In this document: positions 9,373 through 21,985 of the stretch, in pieces | Numbering within the stretch: position 1 is the first letter of the stretch | Layout of the letters: the number at the start of each line of letters is the position of its first letter | Origin: Cyanophora paradoxa | Lineage: Eukaryota > Glaucocystophyceae > Cyanophorales > Cyanophoraceae | Reading direction: 5' to 3' | Length of the DNA stretch: 64,000 nucleotides | NCBI GenBank assembly: GCA_004431415.1 | Contig: QPMI01000544.1 | Coordinates: forward strand, 111,917 to 175,916 | Notes under the pieces: model-generated | The model's database searches: none | Told to the model about the DNA's origin: nothing | Seen by the model: the letters and a program-made list of their open reading frames with translations, nothing else | Position numbers and translations under genes: made by a program

Positions 9373-12034
9373 GCGCGAGATTTGAGCAGCGCGCGAGCGC
9401 GCGGGCCGGCGCCCGGGAGCGCAATTGCAAGCGCGTTGCGCGCTCGCGCAACGGAAGCCATATCGCGATCGGCGGGAGCATTGCGCGGGTGCCGGTCGCG
9501 CGCGGGTTCTCACACTGGGCCTCGAGCTCGCGCTTGCCCGCAGTCGACGTCCGCGTGGCCCGGCGCAACTGCCACCTGTGAGCACGTGGCTCCGCTCGCG
9601 CGCTCGAGCTCGCCGCTCGCGCACAGCGCTCGCGCGCTCGCGGCGCAACAGCCAACTGTGTCGCTCGCTGAGGCTGGTTGGCTGGAAACTGCTTCGATGC
9701 ATGATGTATGAGCGCACCTTCTGCCTACCGAGCTCCCGGACGAATGCTGCCGGCTTGCCGAGGGGGGGGGGGGTGGCGGGGGGTATCAGTTCTCGCCAGC
9801 TCCCGCAGCTGACGGGGACCGCGCCGGGCCCCAGCTTGTGGCTGCAAAAGAACGCATATGCGCCGCGCATGCACGCCTTGCTCGCTAGACCCGCCGTAAG
9901 CGCCCCAGTGCTGAGCAGCACGCGGACGCCGCGACGTATATGGGATGACCACTGCTGGCGAGCTCCCGCGCATTTGCAATAGATGTACAGCATGCCATAC
10001 ACCACTCCTGCTTGCATATTTACGCCCCCTGCGCCCCGCACTCGATACACACACGGCATATACATACTTCATAGGATTGGCGCATTAGAACGCTAGTATT
10101 ACCGGCCTGTCTAGCCCCTCGCAGCTGAGCGCCTGAGTCTCATGATCAGTGAGCCAGCACTAGCGCTAGCCTCGCCTCGATCGCGATGTCAGATCGACAG
10201 CTGCAGCCTGCAGCTGCATGCCGCAGTGCATGCGCATGCGCAGCGCAGGCGCCGCCGCGCGCGCGCCGCACCGGCAGCGCTAGCGGGCGCCGGGCGGCTC
10301 GTGCACGTGACCGCGCGCAAAAGCATAGCGGCTCGAGCTCGCGATCGATATCGTGGGCGCCGATTGCGCGCGCGCGCGCGCGCGCCAGCCGGCCGCAGCT
10401 TAGAATTCTTTAGCTCATGATACGCACGATCGGGCGATCGGCTCCTCGGCTTCTTAGATCAGCTCCTTCAGATTGACTAGTACTGCACGCACTAGTGCCA
10501 GCTTCAGCTGCCGCAGTGCAGCGAGTGCAAGCCGCGCGCGGCCGCGGCCGGCCGGCGGCCGTACACGTTCGCCGCGCGCAACTGCAGCTGATGCATATGA
10601 TCATGACAGCTGCAGGCCGAGCTGTAGCAAGCGCTCGGCCGCGGGCATGCATATGCATGCATATGGGTTCCGGCCATGGCCAGCGATTTCAACCAGCCAG
10701 CGCTGCGGGTTTGCTTGCGATTGTACATGTACTTCTCGTTCTCGAGCTCGGCATTGCCCCCGCTCTCGGCCGCGGCCTGCATCATACATATGGCCATGGC
10801 CCGAGACAAGCCGCGGCCGCCGTTGCCGGTGCTACGAATACGAATACAACGCTAGCTGCGCATGCAGCTGGCAATGGGGATCCCGCGGCCGACGCGCCGG
10901 CACGGAAGTCACGCGAGCTCCATGCATATGCATATGGCCACAACGTTGACGTTGATCATGATCATTACTTCATCGGCTACTTTCGCTCTGAATGGCGCGC
11001 CGGGCGCGCCCCGGAAGCTATAGAGTCCTGTGTACATGTGCCGGTATGTTGATTTGACGTTGCCGCAAGTTGCTATAGCATATAGCTAAGTATACGGCGC
11101 GGATCTTAATTAAAATTTGGCGCCGACATATGTCGCGACTGACATCCGAAAGCAGGATCGTGCGGACCTCGCGATCGACGTCGGCGTGCGGACCTCGCGA
11201 TCGACGTCGGCGCAGAATCCGACGCAGCGGATGACGCGCGAATTCGAAGCTGATGCAGATGGTGCGTCATAATCAGGCAGCTGCAGCCAGCGTTGCAGTA
11301 CTCGATTTCTGACTTCTAGCCGCGCGCGTGCGCCTCGTATACCTAGACCTAGCAGTGGATCGCGATCGTCACCGGAGCTCGTGGATCGAGTTTGAGGAGA
11401 TCGTGGACGAGCTGCCCTTCATGTGCTCAGCGGCCGCAGCTGCAGCCGCAGACCTCGGATCCGGATCGGCACCCGAATTTCGCCTGCGGTTCTTGCTGAG
11501 GAGGCGGGCGGCCGCGGACCCGGTCGCCGCGCTCCCTGTGGACGGCTTGCTGTCCTCATCATGCGAGCCTCCACTACTAAGGATCGAGGCGCGCGCCGGA
11601 TCGCCAGCAGCAGCAGCCGTGGTCGCATGGCGCCCTAGAGCGCTGTTAGCCCCTTGCCCTGACGCACCCCCCCTTCGTGTGGAGAAACCTGCGTCTTCCT
11701 CTGCCTCGGGCTCCGCAAGCGAGACTCTGCAGTTTGAAATCCCCGCATCATCTGTCTCCCTTGAGGTGCACGTGCCCGTATGCACCACCCGAAGTCAAAT
11801 ATAAATGCAGCTCCGAGGCTCAGTGGATAATTTCATAATTATATATATTTATTATATAAATCATTCTATCGCTGCGGCTAATTATAATATATATAACGCC
11901 AAGGATCCCTCGTATATATATATATACATATGCTCTGTCTGATCTTCGAATTCCATGCGGCTTCGCACATCACATTTTATCTTCCTCAGGATCTCTTCGA
12001 TCACGTGCTCATTGAATACACGGAAATTGTTCCA
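9373..12034. other. Gene-poor tract built largely of short palindromes
   Basis: I see no supported gene in 2.6 kb. Self-complementary words are packed almost end to end between 9,400 and 11,300 (GAGCTCGAGCTC-type, GCGCGC, CAGCTGCAGCTG, CATATGCATATG, CATGATCATG, GGCCGGCC, GCATGCATATGCATGC). A 31-bp unit, GTGCGGACCTCGCGATCGAC plus GTCGGC, is repeated twice at about 11,159-11,211. A weak open frame of 158 codons at 11,328-11,804 (+) has a polyalanine run but is also open on the other strand. It could be a 5' exon of the WD40 gene, but I cannot support that. 11,830-11,930 is very AT-rich (TATATATTTATTATATA). Confidence 0.6.
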
Positions 12035-15000
12035 ATGCCGGCGCCATCTAGGCCTATGCTTTCCTCCAGTTCAAGCCCGAAGAGTCCCTCGCGGACCCTC
12101 TCTGAATCGACATCCGGCTCCGATGCAGGTTTGCATTCCCTCCTCCCCATCCCCCTTCCCCCCCCCCTCCCTCCCCCCCCCCCCCCCCCCCCCCCCCCCC
12201 CGCCTGCGGCCACGAACCACTTTCGACACAAATGCAGGTACCATGGCCAGTGCCTCGCAGACCCCTACGCCCAGCTGCAGTCCTACCCCCCGCGCCCTCT
12301 ACAAGCCGGAAAGAGTCATTGTCGACAGGGGTTGGTCGGTCAGGCAGATCACATCGCTCGTTCTCTCGCCGGATGACCGCTTCGTGTACGCGGCTTCAGT
12401 CGCCTATGCATCGTTTAAATTATCTGGATGGTATTTCGACAGTGTTCGTATGTACACGTATGGCAAGACCAGGGTTCAGTCCCGCAAAGAAATCGAGGAC
12501 GGCACGCTTGGATACGACGGGTGGACTATGACCTTCAGTACTTACTTTAGTTATCTGGCCTGTGGAATACAGCTCTGGACTACCGGAGACAATGCGTATA
12601 CTTATCGTTATTTTCAGGACAATGCGGATGATGCGAATTATTTGCGGGGTCTAGATTTCGATACAAACCCAGCGACCGCTGTCTCTGTCGATCCCAGCGG
12701 AGAGACCGTGTCGATTGGAACGCGTGATGGCGCAATTATGTGCGCTTTTTCAAACATGGCTTTTCGGATTCCTTCGCGCCTCCATAGCTATATATAGCTC
12801 TATATATAATTATAGCTAGCTATATAGATCTATACATATATCCTATATATATGGCCTCTATAGCGACTCATCGAATTGCGCTTTTTCCCATTTAATTATA
12901 ATGCTCCACACACGCAGCCATCTTATAGCAAGACCGGAGAATTTCGTCTCGGATGGTTCGCTATTCGCGTCAGTAAAGGGCGCTCTGTGCTGCCATGCAG
13001 GATCAATCAATCATGTCGCTTATTCTAAAAGCGGCTCGCTTCTAGCGAGCGCTGGTATGCATGCATCCCTCTCTTTTATATAATTAATATTATATATACC
13101 GAGCTTAGAAAACGTTCGCGGGTGTTCTAATACTGTCACGCACGCAGGACAGGATGGCTGGGTTCGAGTCTGGCCCAGCGCACCGATCATCAATTATAAT
13201 GGCGTGCTTGCCGTGTACAGGCTCTTTTACAGGCAAAACCCTTCGCCGTTTGGAACACAAATTGCTTCTCTCAACTGCACCTCAAGCACGCCAGCCCTGT
13301 CCGTCATCTTTGCCGGGCCAGCCGATTCGCTTCTTATAGCAGCTTTCGGAGACGGCGCCATACGCGTTTGGGATACATCAGACTACTCGCCACTGCGCAC
13401 TCTGTGCTGCCACAACGGCACTGCAAACGGCATCGCAGCTTCAGCCAACGGGTCGCTTCTTCTCTCTGTCGGGAGCGACGCTACTCTCCGCCTGTGGGAT
13501 CTCACGACTGGTGACCTGCTTCGCAACCTGTCAGATCCAAAAGGCATCTCGCTTCACAGTGTCGTTATGACGCCCGATGAAAGGCGGGCGGTTACGGGCG
13601 GAAAGGGCACAGATGTGCTCTTTTGGGATATCGACACAGGCCGTCACATAGCATCATTTGTAACAAATGTGGGAGACAACTTCGGTCTCGCGATATCGCG
13701 GGATGGATCGCGACTCTACACGGGCAGCAATTCTATCCACGTCTGGTACGTATACTTTCTGTTTTAAAATATTGCACAATCTTGGCTTAAGCTTAAACTC
13801 AACTTGCTCGCTTGTGTCGACAGGAATATCCTCGATCTCTACGGATCCGATCCGATGCCTGTGCAGCCGTACTGGCCCGCGTCACTCGCCCTCCAGAGAG
13901 CACCTCTCCACTTGTCATGGCCCGTGAACTCGTTGGTATTGTCGCCCGATGAGCGTACAGTCGTTGTGGGCGGGGCCGTCGAGAGTGGCCCTGAGGGTCG
14001 CAGCGGCAGCGGGTACGACTCCTTCCACAGCCTGCTCAGCTGGTGGGATTTGCAATCCAATGAAAGCGGATCGTTTCCGGGCGAGTGGATTGGGCGCTGG
14101 CTTGACCAATGGACTTATCATCGCAAACCCATCCTCGTAGACGTGTCAACGGCATCCGACGGAACACTAGGTGTCGTCACGAGCCATAGTAAAGCGTGCG
14201 TGCGGTCCCTGCATGCGCACGCGCTCATTGTACATAAAAATTTGACAGGTTTGTCGTTCAGATTTTTCAACATCACAAGCAGAACTCTCTTGGCCTTTAC
14301 CGACAAAATCCTTGCATTCACTGGCTACGACTCGCGGTAAGCCTGCTCAAATATAAATTGTAAAGAATCAATATCGATGTACAACGTCATTAAAATATTT
14401 TTTTCTATGTATGATCGCAGAGGATCCGTACGTACTGCACCTGGGCCGCTAGCGCTTTATTATCTGCACATTACTCAACCATTGGGTCAGTGTCTGGTTC
14501 TGTGGTCATGATCACGATCATTAATATTATTCTAAAACATGCACATGATCGAATTCTGAATTTGAATACTTATACGCAGATGACACGTTCCGGACACTTG
14601 TATACTTTTACAGCAATTATTCTTCTCGGTATGAAACGCAAGATTACTTCGAGAATATTCCCACGTGGCAACCCTATGGTCACGGGTTCGCCTCGTGCAT
14701 TGCAACAACCGAGGAGGGGGATGTAGTTCTAGGGTTTCCTGATGGCCGAATTCGACGTCTCCGCCGCGACAATCTCGCTCTCACAGAGTACGAGATCAAC
14801 GCTCACACGGACAGCGTGAGCGCAATCGCGATCAGTGCAAGAAAGACACGGCTGTTTTCGGTTGCCGGTCTGAGTTCAATTATAAGCTCCCCGCTCTCTG
14901 GAGACGACAGCTCTCTTCGGGTCTGGGACTTCAACACGGGAAGCTTGTTGCGAACGATGCTGGATCCCGACGGCAGCCCGATGCATAGCGTCGCGGTCAC

Positions 15001-17601
15001 GGAGGACGGCAGCTTGGCTGTGACTTCCAGCCGTGGAGGGAAGGTTCACCTCTGGGACGTCGAGATGGGACGGCTGGCTGCAACCATCACGCACCCGCCT
15101 GGATACAAGATCGACCGCGGGCTCGCGATTGCGCGGAACGGCTCATTCATCGTAACGGCAGGAGGATCCAGAGCCGCTTTCGATGTTCGTGTGTGGACTG
15201 TGCCGCCCTCCTTCCTTGAGATGGCTCGGCCTTCACCATCGCCCACCCCAAGCCCTTCGCCCACCCCAAGCTCGTCTCCTAGCCCGAGCCCGAGCCCGTC
15301 GCCCAGCGCTAGCCCATCGCCCAGCTGCAGCCCTAGCCCTTCGCCCAGTCCAAGCTTAAGCCCGAGCCCCACGCCTAGCCCGAGCTTGAGCCCGACTCCC
15401 AGCTCGAGCCCGTCACCCACCCCCAGCGCGTCTCCCAGCGCCAGCCCATCGCCCAGCGCTAGCCCATCGCCCAGCCCCAGCCCGTCACGATCGCCCAGTC
15501 CAAGCCCATCGCCCAGCCCGAGCGCAAGCCCCCTGCCCACACCATCTTTGGTTATTCCCGTTGAAGGTTCGGTCCCGCTCTGCTGATCATCCTTGTTGCT
15601 AAACACGGCCGCGCGGCCTTCGCAGAGTGCACGACCACAAGTATCTCTTTCATCGCCCGGCTGGTGTCACTCTCCGCAGCAGACATCATATGGAGCTCGG
15701 GGTACCGCTCTTCGGGTCCAGTAAACTGTTCAGCGTATTGCTTCAAAGTGTATGCGTCATCTTCTTCCTCTTCAGACGTCGAGTCCGCTGTTTGGACTTC
15801 CGCGCCGCTCGCGTCGGATGCATATGCATATGGAGGCGCAATCGCAGTGGACGTTTTGCAGTCGAAGTTGAGCACGGGCGTCCTGCACGCCATTCGAGTG
15901 TCCGCTGTCGGCGCGGGCGGCTCTTCTGTGCACAGCTCGCAGCAGTCGGCAGCGTCCCCCCTGCAATTCCCTCGTGAGCCCCGGAGCGTCTCTGAAGCTT
16001 CGAATTCTCTGAGAGCCGGTTCACAATTTTTGACGCAAATAGTTTTGCCGGCGCAGAGACAGCGGCGTACCTGGTTCGAGCGGCTTCAGCCGGATCCAGT
16101 TGGATCCTGTTCGAGTGGGGTTCGTGACCGCAGCTTTGCAGCGTTTTGTGCAACTCTGAATAGTATTTCTGCAGACTCGTTCACATTCTCGCCAAGTTCT
16201 TTCAACGGGTCCCAAGGCCAGGAGGGGTCTGAGCCGCTGGTGTTCGGCCGTGGATGGGCGGTTCCGCAGTTCGCAATGTCGCTTCGTGCACTCGACGGGA
16301 AGCAATGGTCTTGGAAAGAAATTTCCGCTAGTCGGTGGAACGCCACCGGGCTGCTGTCAGACATGTGGTTTGGCGTCAGTGTGTCACAGAGCTGGATCGG
16401 GTTGAAAGACGCTTTCTCACTTGATCGTATAGTCGTGCGGACGTCAACGCAGGGCGGAGCAACCTCCGGGATCGTCGACTTGCCCCTCTGGTTCATCTTA
16501 TCCGAGAGTGAGCTGAGGGAATACACCTCGACACTAGCGCCGTCATCAGCAGCGCTCTCCATGACTATCACGGTGGACCTGCCGTGCACAAGTCTCACAG
16601 GGACGCTCATCAAGGCGGTCACAACGAGCCTCACGCAGGTGCCGTCCGTCTTACACGTGATTTAAGACTTGCTTTAAGACTCACGGGTGCAACAGTTGGT
16701 GCAAGGTGCTAAAGCACAGATCCGCCTCGCAAAGACCCGCTGTGCAGCCAGCTCCAACGTAACAGCACCGTCCGCATCTATAACTAGTCGCGAATCTAGA
16801 TCTAGAGGCCTCCTTCAGCAAGGATTCGATGTCGTCTTGGTGGACTTCGTTGTGGTGTATGCATCGGGGCAAGGCCTCACCGAGGACGATGCTAGAAACA
16901 TCGTCCAGTTGCTGGGGAGGGACGCAATCATCAAGGCCTTGAAACAGGCAGGCGTCGGCGTCCTTGACTACAGTGTGTCGACAAATACGAAGTCAAAGAC
17001 AGTCGCACCAGTGTCCAGCGGAGGTCAGGCGCCGCAGCCCACTACTTCGCAGTCAAGCGTCGGGCTGTATGTGGGCATCGGCGGGGCTGTGGCTTGCGTG
17101 GCAGTCGTTGTCATCGTGGCCGTGCTCGTATATCGGCGGCGGCGCACTCGGTCTCTCAGACGCAGGCAGAGGAGGGAGAAGGAAACGTCGTCATCAGCTG
17201 GGAGTTCGCCTGAAGCTTTGGACGGACAACTCCGAGGCGAAGAAGAAGAGCAGGTCGGGCCGACAGTCCCAGCTGCCGGACGCGCCCTGAAGTCGGCCTC
17301 GATGTCTATGTCGATATCGGCTCCCGGCATTGATGGTAACTTCACAGGCTCTACCTCGATGGGACGCGCGTTCAAGTCGAGTTCTGCTTCGATGACAGCA
17401 GCTCCGGATTCTGCCAGCGGCCCGCCGTTCCTGCAAGACCCTCGCCTGCCCGGCGGGCTTCTCTCCGGCAGTCCAATTCCACAGACACGTCGGACGCCCC
17501 CGCTGCTCGTCACCGGCTGCGACGACGAGCCCCAGGGACCTGAGGGCATCCGCGTCTCAGTCTGCTCGACGCCGGTCTTCGACGCTCGCAAGAATGTGTG
17601 A
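12035..17601 (+). CDS. Large single-pass membrane protein with WD40 repeats and Ser-Pro linker
   Basis: This multi-exon gene starts at 12,035 (11,930 in the same frame is an alternative). The N-terminal half has WD40-type blades: SAG at 13,052 spliced to [80 protein letters not shown] and [15 protein letters not shown] (Ser-Pro)n linker follows (15,228-15,545). Next is a large region of unknown fold rich in Ser and aromatic residues (15,640-16,660), then a segment through [19 protein letters not shown] 23-residue membrane helix comes last ([20 protein letters not shown], 17,062-17,131) with RRRR stop-transfer residues, and a Ser-rich 155-residue tail. Introns that keep frame include GTTCGG...TTCGCAG (15,566-15,623) and GTGATT...CAACAG (16,657-16,697). 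Several introns (12,785-12,900, 14,500-14,578) are full of short palindromes. I infer a surface receptor or adhesin with an extracellular propeller. No signal peptide is evident, so topology is uncertain. The family is not identified. Confidence 0.7.
12163..12201 (+). repeat. C-rich homopolymer tract inside first intron
   Basis: A near-pure C run with a few T interruptions lies in the first intron of the WD40 gene (donor GTTTGCATT near 12,128, acceptor CAAATGCAG at about 12,237). It replaces the usual pyrimidine tract and is long enough to be length-unstable. Confidence 0.8.
15228..15545 (+). repeat. In-frame Ser-Pro coding repeat
   Basis: About 105 residues of [12 protein letters not shown]-type sequence in the WD40/membrane protein, from the hexamer family AGCCCG/TCGCCC. 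It probably forms an extended stalk, as in hydroxyproline-rich cell-wall proteins of algae. GCTAGC and CAGCTG variants occur within the repeat. Confidence 0.9.
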
Positions 17602-17849
17602 TATGATCAGCATGGGCGAAGCCGACATGCTCGCCCGCGGTTTCGGAATGAATGATGATTATTCGTCAATGCTTTTTCTTTCAACATGCTGTAATTCGTT
17701 CGCTGTAGTTGTAGTCGCTTTAATGAGTTTCGAAAATTCTCTTGCAAATGTCTGGATCTAGAAATCCAGCCCTCGGTCTGGTTCTGATCAGATATAGTCC
17801 TAGGGTCAGTCTATAGGTTTTTTTTTATAGGGTCAGTCTTCGTTATCGA
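17602..17849. other. 3' flank of WD40 gene
   Basis: AT-richer flank with no gene. It contains a short repeat (TAGGGTCAGTCTATAGGTTT and TATAGGGTCAGTC, 17,801-17,837) and a T-run. The 3' UTR and poly(A) site of the WD40 gene are expected here, but I see no clear signal. Confidence 0.3.
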
Positions 17850-18660
17850 TGTGTCATTCGCCGTCGTTTGCAGTTCGGCTGCCCGCCTCCGCCTGCTTTT
17901 GCAATCCCTTTGACTGTCCTTTTTGCCTGCTCTTGATCCGCCTGATCCGCTTTCTGTGCCCCTGCGAAAGGCTATCCGCGGCGTAACGCCCCCCCCCCCC
18001 TCCCCCCCCCCCCCCCCCGCGTCTCAACCGGTTCACAGCTGGCAACCGGTTAAGCCGTCCGTAGGTATTCGCAGCCTCCTCTAGATCTAGCTCTGCTATA
18101 TATTTCGCACCGTCCCCCTTCGAATTCACCTCCGTCCCCTCCGCCGGCGTCTCATCTTCGTCGCGTTGTTACTCTTACTTGTCTGCTTCCTGTACGTGTG
18201 ATTTGTCTTTCTCACTTCTGTCCTCCTCCGTTGGTTTCGTCAACGCAGCGCATGCTACTAGGCTAGCGATGCGGTTCACTTGGATGTTGGTGTTTGCTCT
18301 AGCTCTTTTTCGTGCCTGTCGCACTCTATAGCTATATCTGCTAGCACTCGGTCTCGGTCTTTCTCGCGATCGCATGTCGTCTCTTATATAATTATAGATC
18401 TGACTCTGTGTCTCTAGAATTCTTCTTTTATTGCCAAATTCTTGGTCTTTTGTCTCGAGCTCTCGAGCTGTCAGTTAAGTTTTGTCGTCTCTTCTGCAGC
18501 TGGGTCCGTGTCCCTCTTCTTTTGTTGTCGGTTTTGGCTCTTCGATTTGTCTCGTCGTTCTTTGTGCTTTTGTCCGACGGTCCTAGCTTTAGTTGGTTTT
18601 TGCCAAGTGCTGGGCAGCCCCCGCAGTGCTGGTGTCTATAGCTTGAGACTAGCTTTAGTT
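17850..18660 (+). mobile_element. Diverged copy of the 48,140-48,650 retroelement 3' region
   Basis: This is collinear with 48,150-48,650. Shared blocks are TTCGCCGTCGTTTGCAGTTC, GACTGTCC...TTGCCTGCTC, TTGATCCGCCTG, CTCTTACTTGTC, CTTTTATTG...TTGG and CTGGGCAGCCCCCGCAGTGC followed by TGGTGTCTA. The copy contains a long C-tract (17,990-18,018) and several extra short words absent from its relative (GTACGTGTGA, TAGAATTC, CTCGAGCTCTCGAGCTG). It lacks the poly(A)-type tail found at 48,668. It encodes no intact protein. Confidence 0.7.
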
Positions 18661-18787
18661 CGCGAAATTTGGCAGTTCGGCTAGTTCACGAATTCGATTG
18701 AGAGTCCGTGATTATGACAGCCATGAATTCGAATTCGGCCAGTTAACGTTCACGAGATTAGAGAGGAGGGATATAGGCTGCGGCGGC

Positions 18788-18868
18788 CCGATCGCGAGCG
18801 TCAGACGGTCCTCCCGTCGAGCGTCAGACGGTCCTCCCGCCCGAGCGTCAGACGGTCCTCCCGTCGAC
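18788..18868 (+). repeat. Three direct repeats of GAGCGTCAGACGGTCCTCCC
   Basis: The 20-mer GAGCGTCAGACGGTCCTCCC occurs three times in a row with spacers GTC or GCCC, near 18,796, 18,818 and 18,842. No gene overlaps it. Confidence 0.85.
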
Positions 18869-19030
18869 GGTCCTTTTGAAGGCCCCCGTTGGATTGCAAT
18901 TGTCGACGTACGCGTCTAGATCCCGGCCCAGAGTCTGTCACACTGTTGATCTGAGCCGGCATTGAGTGAGGCGAGTCAGATTAAATCATTACGCCGGCCC
19001 CGCTTCGCGTACGTTATTCTATCTAGATCT

Positions 19031-20165
<1,135 letters not shown>

Positions 20166-20450
20166 GCAGTCCGATTTCTCTTTCGTTTATTTGTAATGGC
20201 GATGATTTGGTGATTTGATTCTGATTAGTAAAGTACCCAGGCGTGGCGCGGCCCGGAGGCCTGAGGGGCCAGTGAGGGCCTGAGGGTCAGGCTGAGGCAC
20301 GGCGGCCCGTCGGAGGGGACCGTCGGACCGTCGACGTCGGACCTCGTGCTCGAGATCGCGGGATGGTACGGTACGGTCGGTACCCGGTTGGTACCGCGCG
20401 CGAGGCCGGCTACGCTGACTCGTCGCTGAGCGCGGCGTGCACGTGACGTA

Positions 20451-21190
20451 CACTGGTGCCTAAGAAAGTGTGTTTCCCGCGGGAAACATTCACATGTTTC
20501 CCTATAGGTATGGCACCGGGGCGGCCGACCCCAATGGGGACCATCAGGTGGGAAACATCAGGTGGGAAACATCGCTCACTTTAACACTTGGCTTGACCCC
20601 CCCCCCTTACCCGGTTCTGCACTCCCGGCGAGCGCCAGTGACGTAGTTGGCCAAGCCATGCAACTCGCCCGCGTTTCCCACCTGGTGTTTCCCGGCCAGC
20701 ACGTAACAGCGATCGCTCTCCGGCGTGAGCCGCGGGTCTCCAATTTGCTTTATTGATCACATCAAAGCACATCTGCAGCAGAATGGCGCGCCAGCGATGC
20801 GTTCCGGGCTCAGCCCGACATTTGATCGGTGGACCACGCCGACCCCAAAGCACATGTTTTAACCACCTAGAACGTCTCCAAATGAGCTGTAAGCAACTTT
20901 GAACCGCACGCTTTGGTAGCGCGCGCTCGTTTTCTTGACGAACCCGGGCACAGCAGCACATGGCCAACCGGGTCAATCTGGCCATCGGCTCTTTGCAGCG
21001 CCGTCATCAGCTATGTAGCTAAGGTCTGCGTACGCAGTGGCACAGCGCTGCGCCCCCGCGCTGCTGACTCGCCTCACGACCAGGTTGCAGCTCTGTTTCC
21101 CACCTCCCGGGAAACTGGCGCGTGTTTCCCGGCTGGCCGGGAAACACGTGCATGTTTCCCCCGGGAAACAGACTTTCTTAAGCCCCAGTG
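20451..21190. mobile_element. 740-bp MITE with CACTG ends (CACTA/EnSpm type)
   Basis: The left end CACTGGTGCCTAAGAAAGTG and the right end (reverse complement CACTGGGGCTTAAGAAAGTC) are terminal inverted repeats. They continue inward as TGTTTCCCGCGGGAAACATT on the left and, read from the right, as TGTTTCCCGGGGGAAACATG, about 50 nt in all. Both ends are flanked by GTA (20,448-20,450 and 21,191-21,193), a 3-bp target duplication. CACT-starting ends plus a 3-bp duplication define the CACTA superfamily. GTTTCCC/GGGAAAC words recur inside near both ends (20,557-20,572, 20,667-20,694, 21,096-21,138), like the subterminal transposase-binding repeats of that family. No transposase is encoded, so it is non-autonomous. 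Confidence 0.85.
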
Positions 21191-21193
21191 GTA

Positions 21194-21985
21194 CGCGCGC
21201 GCATACGTAGCCGCGTCACGTGCACGTGCACCGGCCCGCGTGAGGGGCAAGTTGCAACCGTTGAACTTTCGGAACTTGCAGTTGCAACTTGCAAGCTTAG
21301 GTTGCAAGCTTAAGTTGCCGCAGAGCAACCGATAATTAATATAAGTTAATTTATCACCGTTAACCGTTGAACGTTGAACGTTGAACGTTAACGTTACGTG
21401 CATGGCAACTTCCGAGTTCAGTCCTCAAGGCTTGCACAAATTAATATTGCGGCAACTTGCAAGTTAATTAATTGTACTTTGCAAGTTCGAAAATTCCCCG
21501 CCCTTAACGTTTTATTAATTAATTTCCGCTTCGAGTTCATGTTCGAGCGGCATGACGCCGCCGTCACGCCGGTGACGGACGACGGACCGTCACGGACGTC
21601 GACCTCCGGCGACCAGCTCTGCTGCCTCTGCAGTGCAGCCTGCATGCGCAGCTGCTGCTTCTAGATCTGTAATCGGCCATCGTGGCACACCGAGCTGTGG
21701 CTGCGCGCTGTGCCGGCCTCGAAAACGAATTCGAAGGGAGGAACGCGGATCGGCACTGATTCGGCAGCCCAAGGAGCGCGCGCGGATCGGCAGCGAATTG
21801 TTTTCGAACTCTCGTGGATCGGATCGGCAGCAGCGGCACATCGGAGCCGGCGTGCGATCTGATGATAGCGCCGGCGGCGCTGCACATTGCGACGTCGTCT
21901 AAACGCGTACGCTCGAAACAACGTCTGAACAGCCCGGGCCGGGGAGCAGCGGCGTTTGCGATAACGTGAACCGCGGCCGGTTTCC
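21194..21985. other. Intergenic, repeats of GCAACTTGCAAG type; no gene seen
   Basis: The stretch upstream of the RING-armadillo gene contains repeated GCAACTTGCAAGCTTA/TTGCAAGCTTAAGTTGC words (21,248-21,320), GTTGAACGTTGAACGTTGAA (21,364-21,386), TTAATTAATT blocks and, from 21,560 on, GC-rich sequence. I see no coding region. The promoter of the gene at 21,986 should lie in the last few hundred bases. Confidence 0.4.

Noticed and set aside
10142-11052. Open frames of 80-185 codons rich in Ala/Arg in the palindrome tract
   Set aside because: Open on both strands because of palindromic GC-rich sequence; no domain, no splice-consistent conservation.
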